Shown here in pieces: positions 8,199 through 17,139 of a stretch of 64,000 bases of DNA (position 1 is the stretch's first letter; each line of letters opens with the position of its first letter). Source of the stretch: Romboutsia ilealis (GTDB lineage: Bacteria; Bacillota; Clostridia; Peptostreptococcales; Peptostreptococcaceae). Under the pieces are notes generated by a model. The model did no database searches. It saw only the letters and a program-made list of their open reading frames with translations, and was not told the DNA's origin. Position numbers and translations under genes: made by a program. The stretch is taken from the NCBI RefSeq assembly GCF_900015215.1, contig NZ_LN555523.1, positions 792,912 to 856,911 on the forward strand, read 5' to 3'.

Positions 8199-8996
8199 AT
8201 GAATAAAAAACTAAATATAGCGGCAGTAATATGTCTAATGTTGTCTATAGGATTAGTAAGTATAGGAGTAAAATATACATCAATTAAAGATGATTTAAAA
8301 TATACTATAAAAGAACTAGAATCTACATCTGAAAAATTAAACTCATTAAAAATACAAAATGAACAATTAGAAGAAAATATAGAAAATAAAAATAAAAAAC
8401 TAGATAAATACAATTATCTTATAACATTAAACCATGAAGATTTAGAAAAACTATATACAGAAATTAACTTAAAAAATCAACAAATTGAGGAATTAAATAC
8501 ATCAATTAAGAATCAAAAAGATGAAATAAGTAAATTAAATAAAGATATAATAAATAATGAAAATAAAATAAAAAACTTAAATGAAACTATAAAAATAAAA
8601 GATAATGAAATAATAGAATTAAAAGCTAAGTTAGAAAAGCAAAATCAAGAACCTAATGATTTACAAGCTTTAATAAAAGAAAAGGATAGTACTATAGAAA
8701 ATCTAAATAAGTTGTTAAAAGAAAAAGAGGAATATATTAATAGTTTAACTAAAACTATTAAAGAAAAAGACAATATGATACTAAAGTTAAATCAAGATAT
8801 TAGTAAGTTAAAAGAAATAGAAAAGAATTTAACTGATGAAGTAGATAATTTTAAAAAAGAAATAAGTACAGTAAATGAGAATGGTAAAAAGGAATTAGAA
8901 AATAAAGATAATACTATACAAGAATTATTAAGTAAGAACAAAGAACTTGAAGATAAATTAAATAAATTAGAAAATACTTCTGAAGAGATAGATTAA
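8199..8996 (+). CDS. membrane-anchored coiled-coil protein, 265 aa
   Basis: An N-terminal signal-anchor (residues 5-25, hydrophobic AAVICLMLSIGLVSIG) is followed by about 225 residues of continuous heptad-patterned coiled coil rich in Glu, Lys, Asn and Ile. It has no enzymatic domain and no Cys. The topology predicts a filament-like domain outside the membrane or, if uncleaved and inverted, inside. AAAGGAGG precedes the ATG. Family assignment is not possible because coiled coils give non-specific matches. Confidence 0.75.
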   Translation: MNKKLNIAAVICLMLSIGLVSIGVKYTSIKDDLKYTIKELESTSEKLNSLKIQNEQLEENIENKNKKLDKYNYLITLNHEDLEKLYTEINLKNQQIEELNTSIKNQKDEISKLNKDIINNENKIKNLNETIKIKDNEIIELKAKLEKQNQEPNDLQALIKEKDSTIENLNKLLKEKEEYINSLTKTIKEKDNMILKLNQDISKLKEIEKNLTDEVDNFKKEISTVNENGKKELENKDNTIQELLSKNKELEDKLNKLENTSEEID

Positions 8997-9020
8997 ATAA
9001 GCTAAAATTTCATAATATAT

Positions 9021-9054
9021 AAAAAAGAATCTAAAATCTTAGATTCTTTTTATT
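9021..9054 (+). terminator. terminator after the coiled-coil gene
   Basis: AAGAATCTAA/TTAGATTCTT stem followed by T-rich sequence. Confidence 0.85.
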
Positions 9055-9132
9055 GCGTAACAAATGTTACGACTTTTGATTAAGAAAAGATGTATAATAA
9101 TTTTATAAACTTTAATATAAGGAGAAAAATAA

Positions 9133-9777
9133 ATGAGCGCATTTTTAGCACCAATACACACATGGTTATTTAATAAAATAAAATTAGCACAAGATTTAGA
9201 AAAAGATATAGTAAACTTACACATTGATAAATTTAAAGAAAGTGCTATAAAAATAGAAAAGGAAGCAAATGATATATATGGTCAATATATAGAAGATAAA
9301 CCATTAGAAGATTTAATTGATGTAAGTAATATACACGGATGGTTACAAGATAGAATAAAAGAAGTAGAAAGTAAAAGTGCATATATAATAACTAAATACT
9401 ATGATATGTACAACGAAGAAAGTAAGGTATTAACAGAAAGTGCATACATTTCTCAGGCAATAAAGTGTGCACAAAATGAAAATAATAAATCAAATTCACC
9501 TGAAAATGCTTATATATCATTAAATAATTATATATTATCAGGTATGCCTTGTGATAGAGCAAACTCTGTAATTGAAAAAAATGAAGATTATATAATTTAT
9601 GAACAAAATGGATGTATTCATAGAACAAATTATGAAAATGGACAAGGGAATTTAAACTACTTATATGAACTTAGAGACTTATGGGTAAAAACATTTATGG
9701 AAAGTTTAAGTACAAAGTATTTATATGAAAAAGAAAATTTAGATGATAAAACTATAAACAAAATAAGAAAGGCATAG
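9133..9777 (+). CDS. unknown 214-aa protein, first gene of a redox operon
   Basis: No family that I can name. It is soluble and helix-rich, and starts MSAFLAPIHTWLFNKIKLAQ. It has a CAQNE Cys near residue 116, a SGMPCDRAN Cys near 138 and a NGCIHRT Cys-His near 159. The HTWLF, IHGWL and CIH segments offer candidate heme or metal ligands. The gene has a strong AAGGAG site. Its stop is 5 bp before the siroheme protein gene, so the two are almost certainly translated together. That link suggests a role in redox or sulfur/nitrogen chemistry, but this is inference from context. Confidence 0.75.
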   Translation: MSAFLAPIHTWLFNKIKLAQDLEKDIVNLHIDKFKESAIKIEKEANDIYGQYIEDKPLEDLIDVSNIHGWLQDRIKEVESKSAYIITKYYDMYNEESKVLTESAYISQAIKCAQNENNKSNSPENAYISLNNYILSGMPCDRANSVIEKNEDYIIYEQNGCIHRTNYENGQGNLNYLYELRDLWVKTFMESLSTKYLYEKENLDDKTINKIRKA

Positions 9778-9782
9778 TTTAT

Positions 9783-10460
9783 ATGAATCATTATGGAAAT
9801 CTTCAAAAAATTAAAAATGGTAAAAGAACTTATGGGATAACTCCTCATATACCTGGAGGATTTATACTACCAGAAACTCTTATAAAAATAGGTGAAGTAG
9901 CTAAAAAATATAATGGAGTATTAAAGATAACATCAGGACAAAGGATACTTATAACTAATCTTAAAGAAGAAGACCTAAAGAATATATGGGAAGACTTAGG
10001 TATGGAGCCTGCTGTTAGAAATCAATACTCGGTAAAAAATGTTGAAATATGCCCAGCAAACTTTTGTAAACGTTCTAAGTACCCAACTATTGGTATAGGT
10101 ATGAAAATAAGCAAAAACTTTCATGGAATGCCTCTACCTAATAGAACTAAAATAGGTGTAGCAGGATGTAGAAATGCATGTTCGAGTGTATATTCAAAAG
10201 ATGTAGGGGTATTAGTAGATATAGATGGAAAGTTTTTTGTAACTGCAGGAGGAAGTGCTGGATTTTATCCTAGAATGTCGGATATAATAACTAAAGGACT
10301 ATCGGAAAAGGAAGCTTATGAACTTGTAAAATCTATATTAGAATATTACAATGAACATGGTCAAATGGGTGAAAAGCTAGGCGATTTTATAGATCGAATA
10401 GGTATAAATACATTTAGAAAAGATGTACTTGAAAAATCAAATTTAAAGGAGAATTTATAA
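9783..10460 (+). CDS. single-domain siroheme/4Fe-4S sulfite/nitrite reductase-like protein
   Basis: The 225 residues comprise one ferredoxin-like half-domain (ITPHIPGGFILPETL, TSGQRILITNL) and one siroheme/Fe-S domain. Four candidate ligand Cys are visible: CPANFC near residues 85-90 and GCRNAC near 122-126. The second pair has the CX3C spacing of sulfite reductases, while the first is CX4C rather than the usual CX5C. Full-length enzymes have two such repeats, so this belongs to the small half-size class found in anaerobes, whose substrate is often unknown. It is flanked by an unknown protein and a DUF1858 protein in one operon. Confidence 0.85.
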   Translation: MNHYGNLQKIKNGKRTYGITPHIPGGFILPETLIKIGEVAKKYNGVLKITSGQRILITNLKEEDLKNIWEDLGMEPAVRNQYSVKNVEICPANFCKRSKYPTIGIGMKISKNFHGMPLPNRTKIGVAGCRNACSSVYSKDVGVLVDIDGKFFVTAGGSAGFYPRMSDIITKGLSEKEAYELVKSILEYYNEHGQMGEKLGDFIDRIGINTFRKDVLEKSNLKENL

Positions 10461-10461
10461 T

Positions 10462-10647
10462 ATGATAACTAAAGATACTATAATAGGTGATGTAATAAAA
10501 GAAAATGAAAATGCAGTAGGAATACTAATGAGCTTTGGTATGGGATGTGTAGGTTGTCCATCATCTCAAATGGAAACTATAGAACAAGCTTGTTCAATAC
10601 ATGGATTAGATTTAGAAGAAGTGTTAGCTAAATTAAATGAAAAATAA
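10462..10647 (+). CDS. DUF1858 redox-disulfide domain protein, 61 aa
   Basis: This is a stand-alone DUF1858 domain (a family also called the hybrid-cluster-protein-associated disulfide domain). It opens with TKDTIIGDVIKENENAVGILMSFGMGC, has the invariant GCVGCP pair (CxxC) near residues 29-32, and ends in a helical GLDLEEVLAKL. The CxxC is thought to undergo thiol/disulfide exchange. It begins 1 bp after the stop of the siroheme gene with AAAGGAG inside that gene, so the two are translationally linked, which implies a redox partnership. Confidence 0.9.
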   Translation: MITKDTIIGDVIKENENAVGILMSFGMGCVGCPSSQMETIEQACSIHGLDLEEVLAKLNEK

Positions 10648-10755
10648 AAAGTAATGTAATTTTTACTTGAAAGGTATTATGAGATAATATAAGGATTAAT
10701 ATAATTAAAAATTTATATTATTTATCGTACATAAATTAGGTAAAAATGCATATAT

Positions 10756-10788
10756 ACTCCGTCATATTTATATAGGGCGGAGTTTTTT
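10756..10788 (+). terminator. terminator of the siroheme operon
   Basis: The stem ACTCCGTC/GGCGGAGT with an AT loop is followed by six T. Confidence 0.85.
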
Positions 10789-11109
10789 ATGTTTATAATA
10801 ACTATATAAGTAGTAAAATTATTCGATTACTTGCAAAGACTATACTTTATATACTCAGAAAACTATTGGAGTTTATATTAGGTGTGTAATATGATGTGAA
10901 GTTACCGGTGAAATAATATTAAAAAGAAAGACCTAAAGTTTACTAGAGTATAAAAGTTAACATAATAAAATTAAATATCTTTTATAAGAAATTAAATCTA
11001 TGTATTATAAATATCTTAAAATATTTAAGATATTGAAATTTATAGTATAATAAAAAAGGTAAATAAAAAGTTATAATTTGAGCTATTTATTATATAAGGA
11101 GGGTGATTT
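10789..11109. other. AT-rich intergenic stretch before sbcD
   Basis: No open frame with a ribosome site is visible. A faint match to the repeat left end (TTTTTTATGTTTATAATA) starts at the terminator T-tract. The final bases carry the sbcD ribosome site AAGGAGGGTG. Confidence 0.5.
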
Positions 11110-12306
11110 ATGAAAATTATTCACACAAGTGATTGGCATATAGGAAAAATAGTAAATGAATATTCAATGATAGATGATCAAAAATACATTTTAAATAAAT
11201 TAATAGAACTTATAGATGAAGAAAATGCAGATGTACTTATGATAGCAGGTGATGTATATGACAGATCTATACCACCAGTAGAAGCAGTAGAATTGTTAAA
11301 TGAAACTTTAAGCTCTTTAGTAATAGATAGAAATGTATCTGTATTAATAATATCAGGGAACCACGATAGTGGAGAACGATTAAGTTTTGGTAGTAAAATA
11401 TTAGAAAAGCAAGGGTTATACATAGCAGGTAGTGATGAAGAACTATATAGAAAAGTAGTTTTATGTGACAGTAATCAAAATGTAAACTTCTATTTAGTAC
11501 CTTACAAAGATCCAGCACTTACTAAAAAACTCCTTGATAACAAAGAAATAAGAAGCCACAATGATGCAATGGTAGCTGTTATAGATAAAATAAAAGAAGA
11601 GTTAAATAAAGATGAAGTAAATATTCTTATAGGTCATGGATATATAACTATGAAAAGAGAAGAAGCAATAGATGTAAGTGACCATAAATATGAAGTGGCA
11701 GAACTAGAAACTTCAGAGTCAGAAAGACCACTATCTATAGGTGGAACAGATCTTATAGATGGTAATATATTTAAAGATTTTGATTATGTGGCTTTAGGTC
11801 ATTTGCATGGTAGGCAAAAAATTGGACGAGAAACTATGAGATATTCAGGATCTTTACTTAAATACTCATTTTCAGAGGTTAAACAAAAAAAGAGTATTGC
11901 AGTATTAGAGTTAAAAGATAAAGATATAAATATTGAACTAAGGGAATTAAATCCACTTAGAGATTTAAGAATTATAAAAGGGAATATAGACGATTTAATA
12001 TGTGAAGGTAGAGATATAGAAGAAGGTAAAGAAGATTATATACAAGCTATACTTACTGATGATGGAGAACTTATGAATCCTATGGAAAAGCTAAAATCAG
12101 TTTATCCAAATACAATGCTAATAACTAGAGAAAGAAAAAGAAATGTATCACAGGAGTCTATTTTAGCAAAAGGTGAATTTAGAAAGAAAAGTAAAATAGA
12201 TTTATTTAAAGATTTCTATGAAGCTTATGGTAGTGGTGATTATACCGATAAAAAGGAAGGTGTACTAATAGATACTATAAAAGAAGTACTTAAAGAGGAG
12301 GTGTAG
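11110..12306 (+). CDS. sbcD: SbcD, DNA double-strand-break exonuclease subunit
   Basis: This is the Mre11-type nuclease subunit of SbcCD, which cleaves hairpins and protein-blocked DNA ends. The five phosphoesterase motifs are visible: TSDWHIGK (residues 6-13), GDVYDR, GNHDSGE, GHGY and GHLHG. The last is the C-terminal metal site. At 398 residues it is full length, with a C-terminal capping region after about 280. The start has AAGGAGGGTG. It ends 3 bp before sbcC, the conserved gene pair. Confidence 0.96.
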   Translation: MKIIHTSDWHIGKIVNEYSMIDDQKYILNKLIELIDEENADVLMIAGDVYDRSIPPVEAVELLNETLSSLVIDRNVSVLIISGNHDSGERLSFGSKILEKQGLYIAGSDEELYRKVVLCDSNQNVNFYLVPYKDPALTKKLLDNKEIRSHNDAMVAVIDKIKEELNKDEVNILIGHGYITMKREEAIDVSDHKYEVAELETSESERPLSIGGTDLIDGNIFKDFDYVALGHLHGRQKIGRETMRYSGSLLKYSFSEVKQKKSIAVLELKDKDINIELRELNPLRDLRIIKGNIDDLICEGRDIEEGKEDYIQAILTDDGELMNPMEKLKSVYPNTMLITRERKRNVSQESILAKGEFRKKSKIDLFKDFYEAYGSGDYTDKKEGVLIDTIKEVLKEEV

Positions 12307-12309
12307 TAG

Positions 12310-15300
12310 GTGAGACCAATAAAATTAACAATAAGTGCATTTGGACCTTATGCATCTAAGCAAGTTATAGATTTTGAAGAATTAAAAGGTAGAAATATAT
12401 TTGTTATATCGGGAAAAACTGGAGCGGGAAAGACAACTATATTTGATGCTATAAGCTATGCTTTATATGGAGAAGCAAGTGGAGAAAGTAGAGAAACTGA
12501 TTCTTTAAGAAGTCACTTTGCTGATGATAATACAGAAACTTATGTAGAATTAGAATTTGAACTTAGAGGTCAAAGGTATATAGTAAACAGAGTACCTAAG
12601 CAAAAGAAGAAAAAAGCTAGAGGTGAGGGTTATACGGAAAAGTCAGCTGATGCTACTTTAACCTTACCAGATGGAAAGGTAATAACTAAGGTAAAGAATG
12701 TTACTGATAAAATAATAGAAATATTAGGTATAACTAGAGATCAATTTAAACAAATTGTGATGCTTGCACAAGGTGAATTTAAAAAGCTATTATTAGCTGA
12801 TTCTGTAGAGAGAGAAGGAATATTTAGAAAAATATTTAATACTTATGACTTTGAAAAAATACAAATAGAGCTTAAAGATAAAGCAGCAAATCTTAGTAAA
12901 AATAGAACTAAAAGCAAACATGAAATGGAAATTAATTTAAAAAATATAAAAGGGGAACATGATATAGTAATAGGAGAATATGTAGATTTCCCTTTAGTTA
13001 TAGAAAATTTAAAAGATTTATTAGAAAGAGATAATAATATTTATAAAACTCTTAATGAAGAAGGAAAAGAAGTAGACAATAAGCTACAAGTTAAAAATCA
13101 AGAGAAAGCTATTATAGAAACTAATAATAATTTGCTTAAAGAAAAAGATATTATTGCAAAAGATTTAGAAGAACATCTATCAAAGGAAGATGAATATAAA
13201 AATAAAGCAAAAACTATAATAGATGGAAAAAATGCAAAAGAAGTAAAATACATAGAAGACAAGCTTATAGAAAATAATAAAAAATTAGCTAAAAGAGAAG
13301 AAGATTATAATATAAGTTTAAGAAATATAGATTTCCTAAAATTAAAACAAGAAGAAGCAAATAAGCTTTTGCAAATAGAAGAAAGTAAAGCATATGAGAG
13401 AGAAAAGTTAAGTGTAGAGATAAATAATCTTAATAAATTAGAAGAAAAGATTATAGAACTAGATAGCCTTAATAATAAGGTGATACAGTTAAAACAAAAT
13501 GTAGAAAATAGTAAGTTGCAAATAATAAATAATAAAAAGGCAACTGAGGAACTAAAAAAATCTAAAGAGGAAAAAGAACTTCAGTTAAAAGATATAGATA
13601 CTTTGGGAACTAAAAAAGTAGAACTAGAAAGTGATATAAAATCAAAAACAAAAACTTTAGATGAAGTAAGGGAATTATTTAAAGTTATTATAAGTTTTCA
13701 AAATACTTATATAGAACATAATAATAAAGTTAATGAATATAAAGCATTTGAACTTGAGTATAAAAAAGTAAAAGAAAATTATGAAGCAATGGATGACTTA
13801 TACAAAAAAGAACAGGCGGGAATACTTGCAAGTAAGTTACAAGAAAATGAGCCATGCCCTGTATGTGGGTCCACAAATCATCCAAATAAAGCCACTATAA
13901 AAAATGGCTTAAAAATACCGACTAAAGAAGATTTAGATCTAGTTAAAGAAAACTTAGACAAACTGGAAAAAGAAAATCAAGAAAAAATAAATAATCTTAC
14001 AGTTTTAAACTCAAATAAAACAAATTACTTAGAACAAGTTAATAAGCATTTAAGCATGTTATCATCTAATTTAAATATAGATAAAAACTTTAACTTAGAA
14101 ACTGCTCAAGTAGTTAAAAATTTAGGTACAGAGTTAAAAAGTGTAATAGATAACTTAAAAGAAGAATTATTAAAAGTTATAGATAAAATATCTTTAAAAG
14201 AAAAAATAGAAAAAGAAGTATCGGCTATAATAGCTACAATTAATGAAAACGAACAAAGCTTAATAAAACTTGAAGAAAGTGAAAAAAATTGTACAACAGA
14301 ACTTACACAAAATTCTACTAAAATAGATGAGTATAAAAAAGAAATACCAGAAAATATAACTGATGTAAAAACTTTAAATAATTTAATAGAAACTAAGACT
14401 AAGGAACTAAATATAAGTAAAGAAAAATTAGCAAAACTAAGACTTGAAAATGAAGACTTAGTTAAAAAATTAGAAGGTGAAAATTCTACTTCTAAAGAGA
14501 TAAAAAAATCAATAGAAGAATTAAAGTTAGAAATAGCTAACAATCAAGCTAACTTTAATGAAGCTATAGAGAAACAAGGATTTGATAATATACAAACTTA
14601 TGAAAATGCTAAGCTACAAATATCAATGGTAGAAAGCTTAGAAAAAGAAGTTGAAAATTACAACTCGGAGCTTAAATTAACAAAGGCTAAGCATGAAGAT
14701 ATAATAAATAAAACTAAAGATATAGTATTTATGGATATATCTACAATAGATGAAGAAATAAAATCTATACAAAATAATAAAAGAGAACTAGAAAGTAAAC
14801 TAAGAGATTTACATTCTATAATAGATAACAATAAAACAATACTTAAAAATGTTGAAAATCTTAATATAGAGTTTAAAGAAATAGAAGAAGAATATAAAGT
14901 AGTAGGAGAGTTAGCAGATTTAGCTAATGGTAAAAAGGCTCCATATATATCATTTGAAAGATATATACTAGCATCTTACTTTGAAGATATAATAGAAGCT
15001 GCTAATATAAGGCTAGAAAAAATGACAGGAGATAGATTCTCATTAATAAGAAAAACATCTAAGAGTAAAGGTGCAGGTCAAAAAGGACTAGAGCTTGAAA
15101 TATATGATAATTATACTGATAGCTCAAGAGATGTAAGCTCACTATCTGGAGGAGAAAGTTTTAAAGCATCATTATCATTAGCATTAGGTCTTTCTGATAT
15201 AGTACAATCAAATGCAGGAGGAGTATCTCTTGATACTATGTTTGTAGATGAAGGGTTTGGTACACTAGATCCACAATCTTTAGACAATGCAATTGATAGT

Positions 15301-15435
15301 TTACTTGAATTGCAAAGGGGAGGACGATTAGTTGGTATAATCTCTCATGTTGAAGAGCTTAAAGAAAGAATTGATGCTAAACTTGAAGTTATATCTACTT
15401 CAAAAGGAAGTAAGGTAAAATTTAATATATTATAA
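12310..15435 (+). CDS. sbcC: SbcC, Rad50-like ATPase subunit
   Basis: The 1041-residue SMC-like ATPase pairs with SbcD. Walker A GKTGAGKTTIF is near residue 36. A long coiled coil (about 180-880) is interrupted by the zinc hook CPVCG near residue 516. The ABC signature LSGGES is near 945 and Walker B with DEGFGTLD near 980. The start is GTG, with AAGAGGAGGTG overlapping the sbcD stop. A T-tract hairpin follows. The length is normal, and no frameshift is seen despite the long low-complexity coil. Confidence 0.96.
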   Translation: MRPIKLTISAFGPYASKQVIDFEELKGRNIFVISGKTGAGKTTIFDAISYALYGEASGESRETDSLRSHFADDNTETYVELEFELRGQRYIVNRVPKQKKKKARGEGYTEKSADATLTLPDGKVITKVKNVTDKIIEILGITRDQFKQIVMLAQGEFKKLLLADSVEREGIFRKIFNTYDFEKIQIELKDKAANLSKNRTKSKHEMEINLKNIKGEHDIVIGEYVDFPLVIENLKDLLERDNNIYKTLNEEGKEVDNKLQVKNQEKAIIETNNNLLKEKDIIAKDLEEHLSKEDEYKNKAKTIIDGKNAKEVKYIEDKLIENNKKLAKREEDYNISLRNIDFLKLKQEEANKLLQIEESKAYEREKLSVEINNLNKLEEKIIELDSLNNKVIQLKQNVENSKLQIINNKKATEELKKSKEEKELQLKDIDTLGTKKVELESDIKSKTKTLDEVRELFKVIISFQNTYIEHNNKVNEYKAFELEYKKVKENYEAMDDLYKKEQAGILASKLQENEPCPVCGSTNHPNKATIKNGLKIPTKEDLDLVKENLDKLEKENQEKINNLTVLNSNKTNYLEQVNKHLSMLSSNLNIDKNFNLETAQVVKNLGTELKSVIDNLKEELLKVIDKISLKEKIEKEVSAIIATINENEQSLIKLEESEKNCTTELTQNSTKIDEYKKEIPENITDVKTLNNLIETKTKELNISKEKLAKLRLENEDLVKKLEGENSTSKEIKKSIEELKLEIANNQANFNEAIEKQGFDNIQTYENAKLQISMVESLEKEVENYNSELKLTKAKHEDIINKTKDIVFMDISTIDEEIKSIQNNKRELESKLRDLHSIIDNNKTILKNVENLNIEFKEIEEEYKVVGELADLANGKKAPYISFERYILASYFEDIIEAANIRLEKMTGDRFSLIRKTSKSKGAGQKGLELEIYDNYTDSSRDVSSLSGGESFKASLSLALGLSDIVQSNAGGVSLDTMFVDEGFGTLDPQSLDNAIDSLLELQRGGRLVGIISHVEELKERIDAKLEVISTSKGSKVKFNIL

Positions 15436-15455
15436 AAAATAATAGTTATACAAAT

Positions 15456-15503
15456 AATATCCTATAGATTGGACAATATAAAGTTCATCTTTAGGATATT
15501 TTT
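15456..15503 (+). terminator. terminator after sbcC
   Basis: AATATCCTATAGAT pairs with ATCTTTAGGATATT (one mismatch), then five T. The T-tract continues into a left-half copy of the dispersed repeat (ACGTTTAAGGATATT). Confidence 0.75.
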
Positions 15504-15575
15504 ACGTTTAAGGATATTGTAATACTTTAAAAAATATAGATAACTTCTGAGCGTAAGTAATATCAATGAACTATT
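15498..15575 (+). repeat. decayed left module of the dispersed repeat
   Basis: TTTACGTTTAAGGATATTG, an AATACTT block, GAGCGTAAGTAATATCAAT and an AACTATTTTTG end align in order with 20298-20388. The right module is missing. Confidence 0.6.
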
Positions 15576-15622
15576 TTTGATAGTAAAATATATTAAATAT
15601 AACATCGAAAGGATGATAGATT

Positions 15623-16039
15623 ATGAAGGTAATTATTGCAATAGTAATAAGTACATTACTTACTACAGGAGAAATATATTCAAGTTTTAATGAAAGTATA
15701 AAAGAGAGTAATCTAGCTATTTTCAATAAAGAATATGAAAAAGTAGATGAGATGTTTAACTTAGAACTAAGAGAAAATAATCTTATAAAAGAATATAATG
15801 TTAGGACGGAACAACAACCTGTAACTATATCAGAAAGTAAGGCAATATTACTTGTAAAAGATATGCTCAAAACTTATGGATATGTACCTAGAGTAATAGA
15901 AGTTGACCATAGAGAAGGTAATAATTATGTAGTTCATGCATACGAAATAATACAAGATGATGAAAAAACTTGGCATACTGCCACTATAGGATGGTACTAT
16001 GTAGATATGTATACAGGTAAAATAGAAAGTATATTTTGA
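15623..16039 (+). CDS. secreted protein with C-terminal PepSY-like domain, 138 aa
   Basis: A short N-terminal hydrophobic segment (VIIAIVISTLLTTG) suggests secretion or membrane anchoring. Residues 70-138 follow the PepSY-type pattern: a helix (SKAILLVKDMLKTYGY), then strands, ending in WYYVDMYTGKIESIF, the typical PepSY ending. Such domains are often inhibitors or binders of extracellular proteases. No protease gene is adjacent. AAAGGATG precedes the ATG. Confidence 0.65.
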   Translation: MKVIIAIVISTLLTTGEIYSSFNESIKESNLAIFNKEYEKVDEMFNLELRENNLIKEYNVRTEQQPVTISESKAILLVKDMLKTYGYVPRVIEVDHREGNNYVVHAYEIIQDDEKTWHTATIGWYYVDMYTGKIESIF

Positions 16040-16098
16040 TTAAATTACCAAAATAATTTAATTAGTTAAATAAATTATGCATATAACGTAAATATATA

Positions 16099-16138
16099 AA
16101 AAGATAGGTTATCTAATGTGAGATAACCTATCTTTTTA
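16099..16138. terminator. bidirectional terminator
   Basis: A 14-bp perfect stem (AAGATAGGTTATCT and complement) with A-run upstream and T-run downstream lies between convergent genes. It overlaps the last codons of the minus-strand gene. Confidence 0.88.
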
Positions 16139-16661
16139 TATACTCAGTATCGTTAACAATGAGAGAGTAAGATTTATCATTTTTTAAAATTATATCAAAA
16201 TACAAATTATTATTTTTTCTTGATGATATAACTCCTTGAGCATACAAGTATGAACCATTTTTATGCATTGCTTTAGTCTCTATATTATGTTCAGAATTTA
16301 ATGGAATTAATATATTTATTTGAGATTCTATAATTTTAGAATAGGTATTAAAATCATCACTAGATACTATACTATTATTTGATGTAGATATAGAATTAGC
16401 CTCTTTTTTTTCTATTAAGTAAGAAAGACGTTTATTAGTTATAAGAAAATAAAAAGAAGCTATTAATATAATTAATAAAATTATAAATAGATTTTTAACT
16501 TTTATAAATTTACGTCCTTTTCTTAATACTTTTTTATATTTTGGGTAAGGAATAACTTTAAAATCTATTTTTCCATATTCATTGGCTTTAAAATTATACT
16601 TTGAAATGTGATGTTCTTCTCTTTGTTTAAATACAATTGTTTTACCATTGTTTTTTTTCAA
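16128..16661 (-). CDS. single-pass membrane protein, 177 aa, unknown function
   Basis: A very basic cytoplasmic N-terminus of about 55 residues (KYKKVLRKGRKFIKVK just before the membrane) is followed by one transmembrane helix (residues 56-75, LFIILLIILIASFYFLI) and an extracellular domain of about 100 residues ending in short beta-like segments. The topology resembles small cell-envelope or division-associated proteins, but I recognise no family. A GGGGGA ribosome site precedes the ATG. Confidence 0.7.
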   Translation of the reverse strand: MKKNNGKTIVFKQREEHHISKYNFKANEYGKIDFKVIPYPKYKKVLRKGRKFIKVKNLFIILLIILIASFYFLITNKRLSYLIEKKEANSISTSNNSIVSSDDFNTYSKIIESQINILIPLNSEHNIETKAMHKNGSYLYAQGVISSRKNNNLYFDIILKNDKSYSLIVNDTEYIKR

Positions 16662-16912
16662 AAATTATTCCCCCTTTTATAAGTTAATAGGATTAAGGCT
16701 GTTATATTAGAATATATTCAGTACAAGTATAAAAAATGCAAAAAAGTTAATATCTATATTTACACAAATATGCGTTTGATATATAATATAAAATATCGAA
16801 CAAGTGTTTAGATAAGAAAGAAAAATTTAAAAAAATTTTTATTATAAATTAGTAATATTTTGAATTTATGGATAATATAATAAAGTATAAATCTTAAGAG
16901 GAGTGATAACCA

Positions 16913-17083
16913 ATGATAATAAAAACAAATAGTTTAAAAGATATAAATGAAATAACTCTAACAAACTTAAAAAATGGAGAAGTAACATTAGAACAGTTAA
17001 ATGAAATATATAATAAAATGGGATTTGTATTTGTTGCAAGTAAGGGTAGATTCACTAAAATAAAAAAAGAAATAAAACATTAA
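16913..17083 (+). CDS. small protein, 56 aa, unknown function
   Basis: ATG at 16913 with AAGAGGAGTG upstream opens an uninterrupted frame to the TAA at 17081-17083. The peptide has a helical, charged middle (LKNGEVTLEQLNEIYNKMG) and a basic end (RFTKIKKEIKH). It is followed by its own terminator, so it is a separate transcription unit. Confidence 0.65.
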   Translation: MIIKTNSLKDINEITLTNLKNGEVTLEQLNEIYNKMGFVFVASKGRFTKIKKEIKH

Positions 17084-17094
17084 TAATATATATA

Positions 17095-17118
17095 AGACCT
17101 AGCCTATGGCTAGGTTTT
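17095..17118 (+). terminator. terminator after the 56-aa gene
   Basis: AAGACCTAGCC/GGCTAGGTTTT hairpin with a 3-nt loop. The tail contains only four T. Confidence 0.7.
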
Positions 17119-17139
17119 AAAATTTAGGGTGTGATTTAG

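Noticed and set aside
14106..14543. 145-codon minus-strand open frame inside sbcC
   Set aside because: Antisense shadow of the SbcC coiled coil, which is in the expected place and uninterrupted.
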